A stretch of DNA of 64,000 nucleotides from Ctenosaura bakeri (taxonomy: Eukaryota; Chordata; Lepidosauria; Squamata; Iguanidae): positions 248,001 through 312,000 of the forward strand of contig CAOLHI010001012.1 in NCBI GenBank assembly GCA_948474755.1, read 5' to 3'. The notes beneath the pieces are model-generated. The model ran no database searches. It was not told the origin of the DNA and was given only the letters and a program-made list of their open reading frames with translations. Each line of letters starts with the position of its first letter. Position 1 is the stretch's first letter. A program made the position numbers and the translations under genes. Positions 10,060 through 22,642 of this stretch are shown here, piece after piece.

Positions 10060-12607
10060 GTTGTACAAACAAGCAAGATCAAACCATCATTTTTGATTCT
10101 GGCTTGTTCAGATAAATAAGCCATATTTAAAACTACCTGTCCTTCCCAATTCAAGTGAAACAGCAAATAAAAGCTATTGAAAATTTAAGCAGATTACTCT
10201 GATTTTCATAACTGTGCCAGAGAAGAGATCACATTAATGCCCATACAATTAAACTTTACACTCAAACCTGGATAGCGATATCTATTTCATAAAAGACAGA
10301 ACAAGCAACCTAGAGGTGCTTCTATATAAAAGTTGAGCATGAAGCTTTGGCCAATTTTGCCCTTCTGATTCATGTACCTTGTATGATTCACTGATTTTCA
10401 AATGCTTGTCTGTGAAAAAATATGTCACACTTTTATCTGTATGCTTACAAAATACTATGTATCTCTTTTTTAATTTGTGTGTGTGTGTGTGTGCACGTGC
10501 GCATGTGTGTGTGTGAAAGAACTCAAGTAATAGGTGTGACTCAAGAGAGTTCCTCCTAAACTTAAGACAGAAAAGTAAATCATAGTGGCAAAGTCTGGCC
10601 ATGTGTTATTCTGGCATCTGAGGCAGTAAGTCTCTCCAGAAAGTCCCTCCCTTTCTGAAAGTAAATATACAATCATAATAAATAATTAACCATTTCATTG
10701 AAAAACAAGTGGTGGCCCTACCATTAGGCATGGAGAGCCAGCCATCTAAGCAGCTTCTTTTATATGTCACAAAAAGGCAGAAAATTGTGTGGCTGTTGAG
10801 TTTGTTCTAATTCTGTTTTTAGCAGCAGAGACAGGGAGAGTTACTTGTAGGATTTTCCACCTCAGATGCCAAAATAACCTGGCTAGTTTGGGTACTACAA
10901 TCCCTGACTTGGGGACTGGGGAAAATGTGGCTTGGGGCCAGTACTGTCTGAAGTGTTATCCCATTTTAAAGCATGGTGAAGGAAGAGGGGCTCATGCTTA
11001 TTCTGCACACAGTCCCTGGATGCTAAATGATAAGCTGCCTGCTTTTAAAACAGTGTATCAAGACAGGCACAATGTTTCTCATGGAAGAATGAAAGCAACA
11101 ATGCATAGTATTGTATAGGACAAGTATTTTTACAAATAACTCAAGATACATGAGGTTTCTGCATAGGAATTATGCACACTGTGTCAGATGCTAAGATCAT
11201 TAAGTTCTGTATTTAGCTCTAAAATCCTATGGACCTCACTTCATGTTTTCCTGGAATAAAGTGTAAGTAATGATTAAAAGGCAGCAAGGACCTCAAGGTT
11301 TCCCCCCTGCTTTTAGCAAGCGTCATGCACCATCTCACATTCTAACCTACAGCAGCTACAGTGCTGTGGCAATGGAAGATCTGAAATATTTTTTAAAAAA
11401 AATTGTTTGAAGAACTCATCTTTAAGGAGCTGCAAAAATACTGCTCCACAGATTGGGCAGCAAGAATCAACAACATGACAGTAATTTTATGAGGGCAGAT
11501 GTAAAAAAAAATGCAGTGCAAGTCTGTCTAGAAATATATTAGCCAAGACTTGTCCTAAACCTGCCATGCCTTCTGCCAGCAGGTTAGTGCTTCACCAGAT
11601 TTCTTGCTTCTGGCACACTTAGGAAAAGCATAGAAGACCTTCCACAGCGCTAAGTCATACTTCTCACTTCATAAATTTTCAAAAGGTATTAATCGGAGGC
11701 CTCCCAGACAGAAAGTTCAGCTGCTGGTTAAAGAGTGCTCAAAGCCAAAGTGCTGAGTGCTCTTGGGTTATGAAATACACAAGCTTAAAAATGGCACGTG
11801 GGCAACCAGAAAGAGCATTTGTTTACAAGGTGATGGATCACAAAAGCCTATGTGTGTATGTGTAAGGGTGAGTCAATGCACATTTACGTTATGCAGTGAT
11901 ATTCCATGAACTCTATGGACATGTAGCTTCAGACATGAGGAACAGTGGTAGCTGTGATTTCCCCCCCAGTTCATTTCTATAAAGAATTCATGAAATTTCT
12001 CCAAATTCTTCCTACTTAAGATGGAAGGAATTTTAAACAAAATAATTCAATGTGGCAGACCCATCTAGCTAGACCAGGGTTGAGAATACTTAGTTCTTTA
12101 GATTTTTCTTATGAATTTAACCAGAATTATAGTATTCAGTTAGGGTGGATCATTTATTCAACCAGATGAGCTCAGTTAAAGTCCTCATTAGAAACAGGAA
12201 GAAATTTTAACTTTTGTAAAGGGAGGTAAAATGAACCAAAGTGGCCATCTCAGCATAACAAGACAGGATCTCAAAGATTCTCCAGCTCCTTCCAGAAAAT
12301 ACCACATCTGCTTGAGACACAGAGCCCATTGCTTCCAAATTTTTGCAATTTGTGCAAAAGTTACTTTCTGCAAAACTCCTGTCTCTGTATAAAATGATTG
12401 TCCATTTCTTTTTGTGAAGCTAATCACAACCACATATAAATCAAGGTCAAAACGACAGTCTAATTGAATACAAAGATGCAGACAACCCATATATTCTTCC
12501 CATTTTTTAACAGTCCATGCAACAAAGCAATATTATTATCTCATTTTCCAATGTTGTGAATTTTGTGCCCAAAGGCACACTCTTGAAAATGCACTAAGTC
12601 CTTCTGA
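10060..12607. other. Unassigned DNA with a (GT)n tract
   Basis: A (GT)n-type microsatellite lies at about 10478-10515. A loose inverted pair around the words GGCATCTGAGG and CCTCAGATGCC (about 10598-10625 and 10857-10884) may mark an old DNA element. I see nothing else that I can name. Confidence 0.45.
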
Positions 12608-12751
12608 GGCAATTCCCGCACTAGACTGTTATAGCACTATTATTCCACTTTCAATATCCTATGGAATCCTGGAGTTTGCAGTTGAGGGAGGGGCCAGGTG
12701 GCTGTTGAAAGTGGAAAAATAGCACTATAACAGTCTAGTGTGGAAATGGCC
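12608..12751. mobile_element. Foldback MITE, family A, 3-bp duplication TGA
   Basis: The ends GGCAATTCCCGCACTAGACT and AGTCTAGTGTGGAAATGGCC are flanked by TGA at 12605-12607 and 12752-12754. The 144-bp body is one near-complete hairpin. Confidence 0.93.
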
Positions 12752-15050
12752 TGAGACTAACAGAGGAAACTGCTGCTTTGTTTTGTTTTTGTAATGGGGT
12801 AGGGTCTATCTCATTTGGCAATATTTGCATCCCTAGCTGCCACCTCCCTTTTCTAACCTCTAACAGGTTAGCAGGTACATAGCAGGCAGGTACAACATGC
12901 TGTTCTCTGTCCTGCACATTGCCAGCACGTTATTAATTTCACCTTGGTTTTGACAAGAATTCAATACACTTTGCAAATTTCTTCATATTAAAAATGGTAA
13001 GAACTTGGGCTTTATAAAACAATGTGGAAGAAAGAAAAATGAATTCCTTTGCTCCTTGTGTGATTCTGTTACTATTGATCCATTATATGTATTTTCTATA
13101 TGAAGTTTCAGACTACATAAAAAGGATTAGTGTCTGACTCTGGCTCTAAGACCTCGGTTAATGGTGATATCATGGCACAACTCAAGAGCCTTTTCTGAAT
13201 GACAGCAGTCAGTAGTCTTAAGGACATAGAATATCTCTGATTATATTCAGAGTGCTTCTCTCCTATCCCAGCTAGACCTTACAAGGGAGCCAGGATTCCA
13301 AATCTGAAAGCATACTTCCTGGACAGGATTTAACCCAAATCCTGACACTTTTATTTTTAAAAACTAAGTACAGAATGTAGTACTGCTTTTGAGTTATTTA
13401 ACTTGGGTTCACTCTTATCTTTAGTGAGTAGGGTTGTTTAAAATGAACCATAATCATACCGTATTAGGGGACTAATGGCAAAAAATGCTTCTTAATTTTT
13501 TTTAAAGAATACTGAGAAGCAAGGCTGTCACTGTAACATTTTTGAATATATTATCTCATCTGACTGAACAATGCCAAGCATTTGTGTTCTGTTTTGAAAA
13601 GCCTTTCCAACACCCCTTGATTGATTTGAGCATGATAGCGATTAGGATGTCTGTTGATTCTCCAAATTTACTTGTTTCTTTGGTTTTTTTATTAAGGGAA
13701 AAAAAGATTTTAAGCCCATTTATATTCAATATTTACCGTGTGCTCAAACTAGAATTGAGGGGGATTGTGTGTTCGCATCTGTTGGGAGGCAAGAAGAACT
13801 GACTTTTTTTTTATTGCTTAGGGTGAAATGTGTGAAATTAACAGGGAGAATAATCCACAAAGAAAGAATGTGTGACATTGATTGTCATGTGGATTTGTAT
13901 GCAGCAGTGTGGGAGAGATAAGTGCAAGGATTTACTATCATTATGTTATGACGCTATTAGAATACTGAACTGGGGAAGAGGGAGCTGGATGACTCAAAAA
14001 CTCTAGTGCAGGCTAAACAGTTGCAGAAAGGGCATAGCTTGGCAAGAGTGCACATGCTTTGTACATAAAGGGTCCAAGGTTTGATCCTGGAATCTCCAGG
14101 CAGGTCTGGGAAACAACTTTGGTAGAAAGTTTGAAAACATACACGCACACACGTGCTAGTCAACCTTCTCTATACCAAAACAATGATGATGTAGGCTGAA
14201 GATGGTGGGAGTTCTAGTCCAACACACCTATAGAAGGCAAGCTGAACTAGCTACTGAACTAGACAAAGCCATGCTACCCATCTAATTCAGCACTTTGTTT
14301 ACATGGTAGTCAACCAATTGAAAGCCTATAGGAAACACACTAGCAGGACATAGGTGCAGTAGCACTCCCACACTTATGTTCCTTAGCAACTAATATACAA
14401 AAGGATATCTACTCTGATACTGAAGGAAGCATGCAACCATTGTATCTAGTTGCCATTCGTAGTATATTTTCCATAAATTTATTTCGTTTCCTTTTAAAGC
14501 TATTACATTACTTGGCCACCTTCACTATAACTTGTGAATTTCCTAATTTAACCATGTGCTATGCAAAGATATGTTTCCCTTTATCTTTCCTCCTGAATTT
14601 CCTATCATTCAGTTTCATCCAATGACCCTGTGTTTTAGTATTGTGTGAGAGGAACAAAACTTTCTTCCACTCCAAATCCTGTAGTCCATGCATGATTGTA
14701 TTCACTTTTGTCATGCCTTGCTTGCCTTTTTTTCCTAATCTAGAAAGGTTCAAATGTTGGCATTTCCCTCCGCAGTTTGACTCACAATAAAGGAAGCTTC
14801 TTGTGCTCACTGTGGTTGGCAAAAAGTATATGAATGCCTAGGATAATATAATTGCCACTCCTTATTATGATCAATAAATGTTGGCAGGAGATATCACAAC
14901 TAGAGAGCCCTAGTTGCCTTCATTCTGTACTTTCTATAGTGCCAGGCACCCTCTGTGTGTTCCATAGTGTCATACATTCACACTATCACATTCCAGAGGT
15001 GGGCCAGTATGCATAAGTAGTCATGCAAGCTTAATTCTCTAAGCAGAGAA
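12752..15050. other. Unassigned; candidate conserved block and old foldback
   Basis: The stretch 13520-13800 is repeat-free and AT-rich, without frameshifted LINE words, and resembles vertebrate conserved noncoding DNA by style only. A short remnant of an old foldback repeat lies at about 14180-14245 (GGTGGGAGTTCTAGTCCAAC). No gene recognised. Confidence 0.35.
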
Positions 15051-15059
15051 TTATAAGCA

Positions 15060-15150
15060 GTTCTCCAAACTACAAATCTCAGGATTCCCTAAAAATGGCA
15101 GTTAAAGTGGCATCAAAGTACTATAATTGTGCAGTGGGGATATAGCTGAT
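15060..15150. repeat. Old foldback DNA-element fragment
   Basis: The words AAACTACAAATCTCAGGATT and GGCAGTTAAAGTGGCATCAA belong to a dispersed squamate-type MITE that I recognise by pattern. A related fragment lies at about 45385-45470 (GGGAGTTAAAGTGCCATCAA). Confidence 0.55.
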
Positions 15151-16265
15151 ATTGTCTACTTTGCAATAAGTCCATGTAGGTGAAACTGCTAAGAAGTATA
15201 AGAATGTAAGAGCCCTACTAAATCAGAGTGAAGACCTAGTGAAGATTTGGTTCACACAGCAGCTCAACACTCACTTTTGGAAGGCCGTCTGCAGGGTATA
15301 TGGACAACTTTACCTTCTGTCTCACATTTTCTCTGACCACGGAAATAATAGGTAGTGATAGGTATTGATACCGACCAGTAGAGATAGATAGCCCTCGTGC
15401 TAATGGATATATCTCTTAAAGCTGTTCAAGTTGAGAGTCACTACTATATTTCATGGCAGTGAATTCCACAATCTGTCTGCATGCACTTTAGCTATGTCAG
15501 TGAAAGCTTTCTCACAGTATGGAGTATAACAGAACCCTTCAGTCAAGAGCACATAGAAAAAGTTTCTGCATGTTTGCTCTCTCGCTTCCTTGCTTTCGGC
15601 AAGAAGGTTTTCTTTTTTCTTTTCTTTTCCTGACACTCAGATACTTGGGATGACAGCGGGGGAAAAGAGTGGGAAAGTTCCATCTCAAAGCCTGATTCGG
15701 TAACAACTGCCATAGCATCTATTATGGATAAACAGAATTAAGTTGCCATTCCTTGTTTGTTTGATTAAATATCAGAGTATGAATCTGGTGGAAAACCCAT
15801 CAACATTCATCATATTCATTCAATGGCACTATAAATATTTACTGCCATCATACCAGAACAACAGTTGCCCAAATTGCCAAAGAGTTTCTCTTCAGCAGCT
15901 GTAAATAAATATATAAATGGGCATGGGGGAGGGCATGCCTTTTTCTCAAGAAAAAAACAGGCTATAATTTTTTCATCATGCTTTTAAAAGCTCTAGTTCA
16001 AGGAAGTTTTCTGAAACACAAGGAAGTGAGAAACTATGACAGAAAAGAACAAAGAAGAAACCCTTACAGCAACAGTTTTAAACAGCGAACAATAATTTTA
16101 AACATGTAAATTATGCCTGGTTAAAATAGAAGTCCCCAAATATGATTGATGATCAAATTGCCTTCAGTAAGACACTTCAGAAATGATAACATGACTGCAT
16201 AATGGACATTTCTGTAAAAGAAAAAGTACATGTTATTTTTTTAAAAAAAGCATATACTTCCCCTA
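15151..16265. other. Unassigned DNA
   Basis: No gene, repeat family or structural signal recognised. Confidence 0.4.
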
Positions 16266-16269
16266 TGTG

Positions 16270-16480
16270 ACATTCCTATTTCCTTCATGCTACTCAGTTA
16301 CAGCACTTTGATACTACTTAGCTGCAATGGCTTTATCCTATGGAATCTTGGGATTTGTAGTTTTGTGAGAATTCCCTGCTAAATAACTCTAGCGCCTTGC
16401 AAACTACAAATCCTAGATTTGCAAGATGAAAATGCAGCAGTTAAAATAGAATAAAAGTCTTGTGGTTGTGAAAGAGAGCA
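16270..16480. repeat. Diverged foldback DNA element
   Basis: ATCCTATGGAATCTTGGGAT plus TTGTAGTTTT on the left is mirrored by AAACTACAAATCCTAGATTT on the right. It resembles the inner arms of family A but lacks the GGCC ends, so it is either an old relative or a separate family. Confidence 0.55.
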
Positions 16481-16853
16481 GAGTGAAATATATTCATGTG
16501 CAGTCATCACATCTGGTAATCTACCATACTCTTCAGTGACATTGTTTTCCTATATCAATCTTCATGGTGAAAATCCTTGATCTGGAAGACACTTTGGGTC
16601 TTTCTGATAGTGTTCTTTTTTACATACTTCTGCAGTCACATACTCAAGACATTATTTCAGCCAGTGGAAATCATGGGAATCAAGTAGATTATCCTGGCTT
16701 TGTGATATGCTGGTCCATGTCTTGTGTGTATCCACCAGCACAAAAATAATTTGGCTTTTGGTGAACCACCATCACAAACTCACACTTAAATTGAATACAG
16801 TGGTGTATTGAAACTCCATTCTAGCGCATGGCACCCGATACACACATTTACTA

Positions 16854-17285
16854 AGGGAATTGCCCCATGACGCTACTTACTGGACTTCTTGGCTCCCCGG
16901 TCTGGTCTGGTCCACGCCGCTCTGAAGCAGTGACATACACGCTGCTCCGGCATCCCAAATGGCAGCTTCCGGTTGGTCGAGGGTCTCAACCAACTGCTGA
17001 AGCTCGCCAGCCTAAAGCCCGCCCCCAGCAGATCACAGGCTCGTACTGGGGCAAGCCTGCAAATCTGCACAAGGGAGCAGGCTTGCACTGGCGTGCTCCG
17101 GGCTTTTGAAAGGCCTGTTTTGAGCAGTCTTTCAAAAGCACACTGGACGACCACTTGGGGTAGTTCCAGAGCGGGCTGAGGTGTGGATCTACGTTACATA
17201 GGTCTGACCCAGTCCGCTCCCAGGTGCAGACGTCCTCCCTGGAGGATGCTCTGCCCCATTTTAAAAACCCCGTGTGGAAATGGCC
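16854..17285 (+). mobile_element. GC-rich MITE, family C (diverged copy)
   Basis: The interior follows the copies at 35717 and 40754: TACTGGACTTCTTGG, then CCCAAATGGCAGCTTCCGGT, AGCCCGCCCCCAGCAGATC and CATTTTAAAA near the right end. The right terminus GTGTGGAAATGGCC is clear. The left terminus is degraded (GGGAATTGCCCCATG), so the start is approximate and no clean duplication is seen. Confidence 0.8.
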
Positions 17286-17563
17286 TTAGTCTGCTAGATG
17301 CTAAATGTCAGTATGGGATAGACTACTCATGGGTGGCATGTGCTAGGTTGTAACAGTACATCCTGAGTGTGAGCTGGGCACCGAGGAGGTTATTTGTATA
17401 GAATGTGTAATATTAAATCTACAAAAAGGGAGGGAGGGAGGGAGGAATTAGTTTTGACTGGACTGCTATATCTGGACATATTGAGATGTGCTGCAAATAA
17501 CTTGGGGTTACCTGCTTCTTCTGGGGCATCAAGGATTGCCACGGGAATGTAATTGGTGCCTAA

Positions 17564-17765
17564 GACCATTTCTGCACTGCACTATTATAGTGTTATTATT
17601 GCACTTTCAACATCCTCTGGAATCCTGGGGTTTGCAGTTTAGGGACGGACATTTAGAATTCTCAGCTAGAGAGCTCTTTGGCCTCAGTAAACTCCAAACT
17701 CCAAAATGCTACAGGATGTTGAAAGTGGAATAATAGCACTATAACTGTGTAGTGTTGAAAAGCTC
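17564..17765. mobile_element. Foldback MITE, family A
   Basis: The left end GACCATTTCTGCACTGCACT and the inner arm words CACTTTCAACATCC and GGATGTTGAAAGTGG identify the family. The right end is eroded (AGTGTTGAAAAGCTC). A short (AGGG)n run lies upstream at 17427-17444. Confidence 0.85.
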
Positions 17766-17789
17766 TCAGTTTCTTCTCATAGGCAGCAA

Positions 17790-18290
17790 TGGATAATTTC
17801 AGCACTTTTCTTCCTGCTGTAAGAAAGCCTTCGAAAACCATGCAGCTTTCAAACACTATTCACAATTCAGGAGTTATTCTGGACAAAATTCACATGTGGT
17901 TATTTTGTTCAGAAAATAGCATTTTCTGCACTGGAAACAGCATTTTCTGTAAGGGGAAAAAAATTCAATGCATAAACATTAATTCCTGCACAAGCAACAC
18001 TTTTCTCTGGGCAGAAAATATTCTTTCCTACGCAAAAAAGCAATGTGCAAATTTTCAGTGCAGGAATTAATATTTCTATATTAAAATATTATTTTCCAGG
18101 CAGAAAATGTTGTTTCCTACACAGAAAATGCTGTTTTCTGTGCAAAGCAACTGTGGGCAAATTTTGCACAAAATGAGTCCTGAACTGTACAGATTCTCAT
18201 CAGTACAGTATTCTTCTCATTAGGGTTTTGCAACACTCAAGAACATATTTTTTCATGATTTTTTGAAATTTTTCAAAGATTCTTTCCATT
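17790..18290 (+). repeat. Dispersed repeat X, palindromic CAGAAAAT units
   Basis: A left part (CTGTAAGAAAGCCTTCGAAA) is followed by many imperfect copies of a short palindromic unit built from ATTTTCTG and CAGAAAAT (for example TACACAGAAAATGCTGTTTT). It ends in GCAACACTCAAGAACATATT and a T-rich stretch. Related copies occur at 28930-29270 (minus), 55690-55960 and 61085-61270. I do not know a named family with this structure. Confidence 0.6.
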
Positions 18291-18596
18291 GCTAGATTGC
18301 CATGACAAGAGACATGGCTTGGAGTTGTGCTAAAAAGCATTTTGTTTGGAATTTCTTAATGGTAAGTATTGCTTTGTGCTTCAGGTTTGAACTGCTAGCC
18401 ATATTTAAGGTCAGAATTTTTTCCCAGTACAAATTAGCTAGTCTGTTGTCTTCATCTTTCACTTCTTGCTATGATAATCTTAAACAATGTATTGCACAAT
18501 CAGTTACTCTTTTATCTCTGTCTGTAGGATGGTATGACTTGCTTTCATCAGCATGAGGACTTCCTTCTAAGCAGATAGGAGTAAGATTGAGACTCT

Positions 18597-18798
18597 GACC
18601 ATTTCTGCACTACACAGTTATAGTGCTATTAATCCACTTTCAACATCCTGTGGAATTCTGGGGTTTCTAGTTTACTAAGGCTAAAGAGCTCTCTGGCTGA
18701 GAATTTTAAATACCTCTCCCTCAACTTCAAACCCCAGGATTCCATAGAATGTTGAAAGTGGAATAATAGAATTATAACAGTGTAGAGAGGAAATGGCC
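18597..18798. mobile_element. Foldback MITE, family A
   Basis: It runs from GACCATTTCTGCACTACACA to GTGTAGAGAGGAAATGGCC. The flanks are TCT on the left and TTT on the right, consistent with a 3-bp duplication with one change. The inner arms match those of the other copies. Confidence 0.88.
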
Positions 18799-19194
18799 TT
18801 TGTGTCTTATTTTCTTCACTAGAATGTACATCTAAGTATACATACATAGGGCTTAGCTTCCTTTTAAATTCATTGCCACATTCAGAGTGGGCTTAATTCA
18901 TTTTCTTGTCTGAAGGGAAACAAATATTCTTCTCCCTGACCCAAATCAAGATGCGTAGTATGCAAAGCCAGACAAAGTTATTTTGGCATGCAAGAAAGAA
19001 AATCCTGCAAATACCTCTTCGTATTGCTGGCAGTAAAAATACAACAAGGCACTAAATAATTAACACTATGCTGACCTTTCATAACATGCAAATCTTCTGT
19101 CTGAGATGGCATCTTTTCTCTATGTAACAACAACGTTGTTCCTAACCCATTGCTTTCCCAGTTGGACAAATTTTGAAAGAGCAAAGTGGAACAA

Positions 19195-19335
19195 GAATAG
19201 CCTGAATCCTGTTGCTAGTCCCATTTACAGTAGACCTATTGAATCAACCAGATGCCCCTACATGTTGATTCAACAGCCAACAATTGATTCAATGGATCTG
19301 CTCTATTTAGGACTAACCACTAGAATCCAAACACA
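19195..19335. repeat. Dispersed repeat Z (foldback)
   Basis: AGTAGACCTATTGAATCAAC on the left and TTGATTCAATGGATCTGCTC on the right are inverted versions of each other. A further copy is at 34550-34685. I know this motif pair as common in lizard sequence, but I cannot name the family. Confidence 0.5.
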
Positions 19336-19339
19336 TATT

Positions 19340-21536
19340 TTAGCATTACATTTTTTCATGTCAGAAAAGTGTCCTTCAGAAACTGGATTCAAAGCAGTCT
19401 GGAAAGAGACTACCGTAATAGACAGTGTGGGAGGGGGAGATATTTCTACTATCTTTGTTCCAGTCTAGGTTCACTTGAGGTAAATGTTGGCAACCTGGAT
19501 AGACATTTGTGAGCAATGGAATATCTGGGAAATCATTCTGGAAAACTGGACAAAACTTCTGGTTTAAACAGATCAATAATTTTGGTCAACAGTTGTTAAA
19601 GTTATAACAGCACACCACAGGAATTACTTTAAAGTCATTGGGCAGAGTATGAATGTCTTGTTTGGTCTTGTGGAACAAGCTAACAGTTCCCTCTGCTTAA
19701 ATGTGATTCCAAGCAGGAATCCTAAAACCCAGGGATTCCTTTTCTGAAGTTGGCTTAGCTAGCTTAAAAGGTACTTTTCCTACAAACATTATGAAAAATA
19801 TTGGACAGCCCTGCAAAAGAACACTGTGGTGTTCCAGTTACGTTTCCAAGAATGATGTTAGTCTGCATGAAGAGCTGTGTAGTGAGAGTCTAGGCACAAA
19901 TCCATCTCCAAAACTGTCTCCAATTCTCCACTGTAGTGGAGGGCCCATCACACAGTGGTCATACATATGTTTTCCATACTTAAGTTTCCAGGTTCAGACC
20001 CCAGTAACTGCAATTAAAAGTTTTTTCAGTAGCAAGATGCTGGGCGGGGAAAGTCAGGCCATTTGTGTCAGGCCCACAGTTAGTCTGAGTAGACTAGATC
20101 AGCTGGACTATGTACACTAAACCACGCTTCTTAATTGATATGGTCAGTGGTATAAAGGTCAAAATTTTAAAGTGCTGGCACTCATTATGATAGTTCATAT
20201 AGCCATACCTGCAAGGACAACCCAGAATTGCAGACTCAGTGCTCCATGCCAACAAATGAGTTCTGGCAGTTTTCATCTCCATAAGGAAGAGGTCTTCTGT
20301 AAAGTTAATGTATCTTAACTGCCCATTAAAGACTAAGCTACCCAAAGTACATTACATTACAATAAGGACAGCTCACAAGAACTGATGGTTACTGAGAATA
20401 TAGCATTTTCTACCAAGCTACTGTGAATTTAAGTTTAAAGGGAATAACAGGCTTGAGAGGATGCAATTGTACCTGCTAAACAAAAAATTCCAGTGCTCCG
20501 ATTCTGTAGTCCCAGCTCCATTAAATCACTATGTAAGGATTCCTAGTGTACAATAAAGCAAAGCTTAAATTGCTGCTAGTTACTACTAAAAAGCTGGATT
20601 ACAGAACATGTGACCTTCCCTATGTTCTTAGGCTCCAGCACCCATCAGTCCTAATCAGTATCCCCAGTGATCAGGTATAAGAGCTGCAATCAGTCAACAA
20701 GAATGAAAAACTATAGATAACCCTCTCTGGTGCAAAGTGTCTAAACTGTCTTGAGAGATAGGAAAGCAGTTTGTGAGAGGGTTGGGTGTTCAGGGTTATG
20801 TATAAAGATTTCACTCAGAAGTGGCAACATGTGGTTGTTAATTTAGCATTTGTGGATCAGATTAAATAATGAGAGTGATTTTTAGACTTTCATTATGCTA
20901 AGCCTGTTCTAAGACTGCACGTGTCTCTACAAGTAAGTACCAACTGGAGATACCTTGGGGACATTCACCTGAAAGGGAGGTTACACATCTTTAACAAATA
21001 GGTGAATACATAAATGAACATAACCAATATCTTTCTTTATCAGACATGACTACAAAGATCTGTTGCTGTAGTTATGTCTCATGATGTACAAAAACCTTAA
21101 TATTTCAGCCTGGCAAGGCATCAGTCAGAGTTTCCAGGATGGTTCAGATCATAACATTCGGAAATGGCATCTGCAATGTTCTCCTGGTCACAAGACATGT
21201 CAAGAACAGGCAACTGTAGAGACACCCTGGGATTCTGCCACAACTGCATGTCTTAAGGCATTCCATAGGTGGAAGAGTTCTGCAGCACTCTCCATACATC
21301 ATTTCCATCTGCCCCAGTCTGCAGTACCTTGGAAATTCTATGGCTGAGGAGCTGCCATGCTAAAATGGTAGATTTGGGGGTGGGTCATATTTGATTGTCA
21401 ACAACCATAAATGTGAATCCTCAGTATTTATGAGATCATAAGTCCAGTTTACAATCTCATAACTACTGAACAGGATGCAAGCAAATAAGTTCCTTATGAT
21501 TCCACATCTCACTGATTTCATCTTTCCCTTCAAAAG
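19340..21536. other. Unassigned DNA
   Basis: No gene, LINE or SINE word recognised on either strand. The small frames lack motifs. Confidence 0.4.
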
Positions 21537-22018
21537 ATTATGTAAGACCTTGGCACTGAGGGATCAGCACCCTGCCCCCATAGATGATGTTACTGCAATG
21601 GATATGCCTGAACCAGGGGTCTACAATTTAATATAAATTGGCTATTAAAAATATACCCCTCCATGTGCTTGAGAGGCCCCCGGATGAGCACACACATGAA
21701 AATACAAGAAAAATCCTGGTCAGGCCAGTAACTTTCCATCATGCAGCTTCAGGAGACCTCCAGGCAAGTACACATCAAAACTTAATCAAGTATGCACCAA
21801 GCACACAAAAGATTCTCAGCCCCGAACAGTCAGCTTGACAGGATTAGCACTTCTGACTGCACAACTGTCAAGCGCTCCCTAGTTGCATACTGTCTGTGCT
21901 AGTGACAACCTAGATGAAAACCCATTAAGTCAAGCACTGACCTTTCAGAGGCTTTGTCTCTGCTTGAGAATCTATTGTTCTCCCCGGGAAAAGGCTAGCC
22001 TCCAGGTACATTTTCCCC

Positions 22019-22027
22019 TATAAAAAA
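22019..22027 (+). promoter_or_regulatory. TATA box of the solo LTR
   Basis: TATAAAAAA lies about 270 bp upstream of the AATAAA signal and just before a pyrimidine-rich region. This is the usual arrangement at a retroviral U3/R border. Confidence 0.65.
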
Positions 22028-22290
22028 CCTGATTTTCAGCGCTTCCTTGGATCGCTCTCGGCTTCCTCCCCGTCCTGCTGCCGCTCTGCTGGCCGAAGCC
22101 TTCCCCTCAGCCTCCATGTGCTGAGATTCACTGCTCCCGACTCTCTGGCTCTATTTCGGCTTCCCGGACTACAGGATCAGATGTAGTATTCCCCCGATAT
22201 TCTTCTTTAAATCCCCGATCAATTTTCCTCCCTCTATTTTTCTTAGGTCTGTGTGAGTGGGTGAGTAAGTGTGCAGTGACTGAGGTTTTA

Positions 22291-22296
22291 AATAAA
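22291..22296 (+). terminator. Poly(A) signal of the solo LTR
   Basis: AATAAA is followed within 30 bases by CTTATTTTGTCTGGGTCTTG, a T/G-rich downstream element that would mark the R/U5 border. Confidence 0.6.
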
Positions 22297-22484
22297 GAAA
22301 ATAATTATAAACTTATTTTGTCTGGGTCTTGACTCAGCCTGACCCCATAAAAGCTGGGTACAGGGTCTCGCTGGGTTACCTTACCTCTCTGGTGTGCTGG
22401 GCACATGCTTGGTGTAACTTGGAAACCCTCTTAAAATCGGGATCAGACTAGGTGTCCTCTGAGGGATCCCATGGAACTTGGACA

Positions 22485-22612
22485 GTGACAGGGACCCCCG
22501 GAAACTCAGGCAACCTATGTGGTGACAGGGACCTCCCTGAACTCAAAATAACTAATTCAGTGACAGGGACCTCCCTGAACTCAAAATAACTAACTCGGTG
22601 ACAGGGACCCCC
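22485..22612 (+). repeat. 38-bp tandem repeats in the LTR right part
   Basis: GTGACAGGGACC begins at 22485, 22522, 22560 and 22598, giving spacings of 37, 38 and 38 bp. The two middle units are nearly identical through CTGAACTCAAAATAACTAA. The array lies between the poly(A) signal and the LTR end, that is, in U5. Confidence 0.9.
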
Positions 22613-22642
22613 AGGACCCCAAGAAAATTAGGGTAACAATTA

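Larger units (their letters stand above)
21541..22638 (+). mobile_element. Solo LTR of an endogenous retrovirus-like element
   Basis: The block starts TGTAAGACC and ends GGTAACA. It is flanked on both sides by ATTA (21537-21540 and 22639-22642), a 4-bp duplication. Inside are a TATA box (22019), a CT-rich GC-rich stretch that would follow the transcription start, an AATAAA signal (22291) followed by a T/G-rich stretch, and four tandem repeats near the right end. There is no gag, pol or env sequence on either side, so it is a solo LTR. The U3-R-U5 order fits the plus strand. The TGTAAGACC start and 4-bp duplication suggest a gammaretrovirus-like group, which is inference. Confidence 0.75.
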
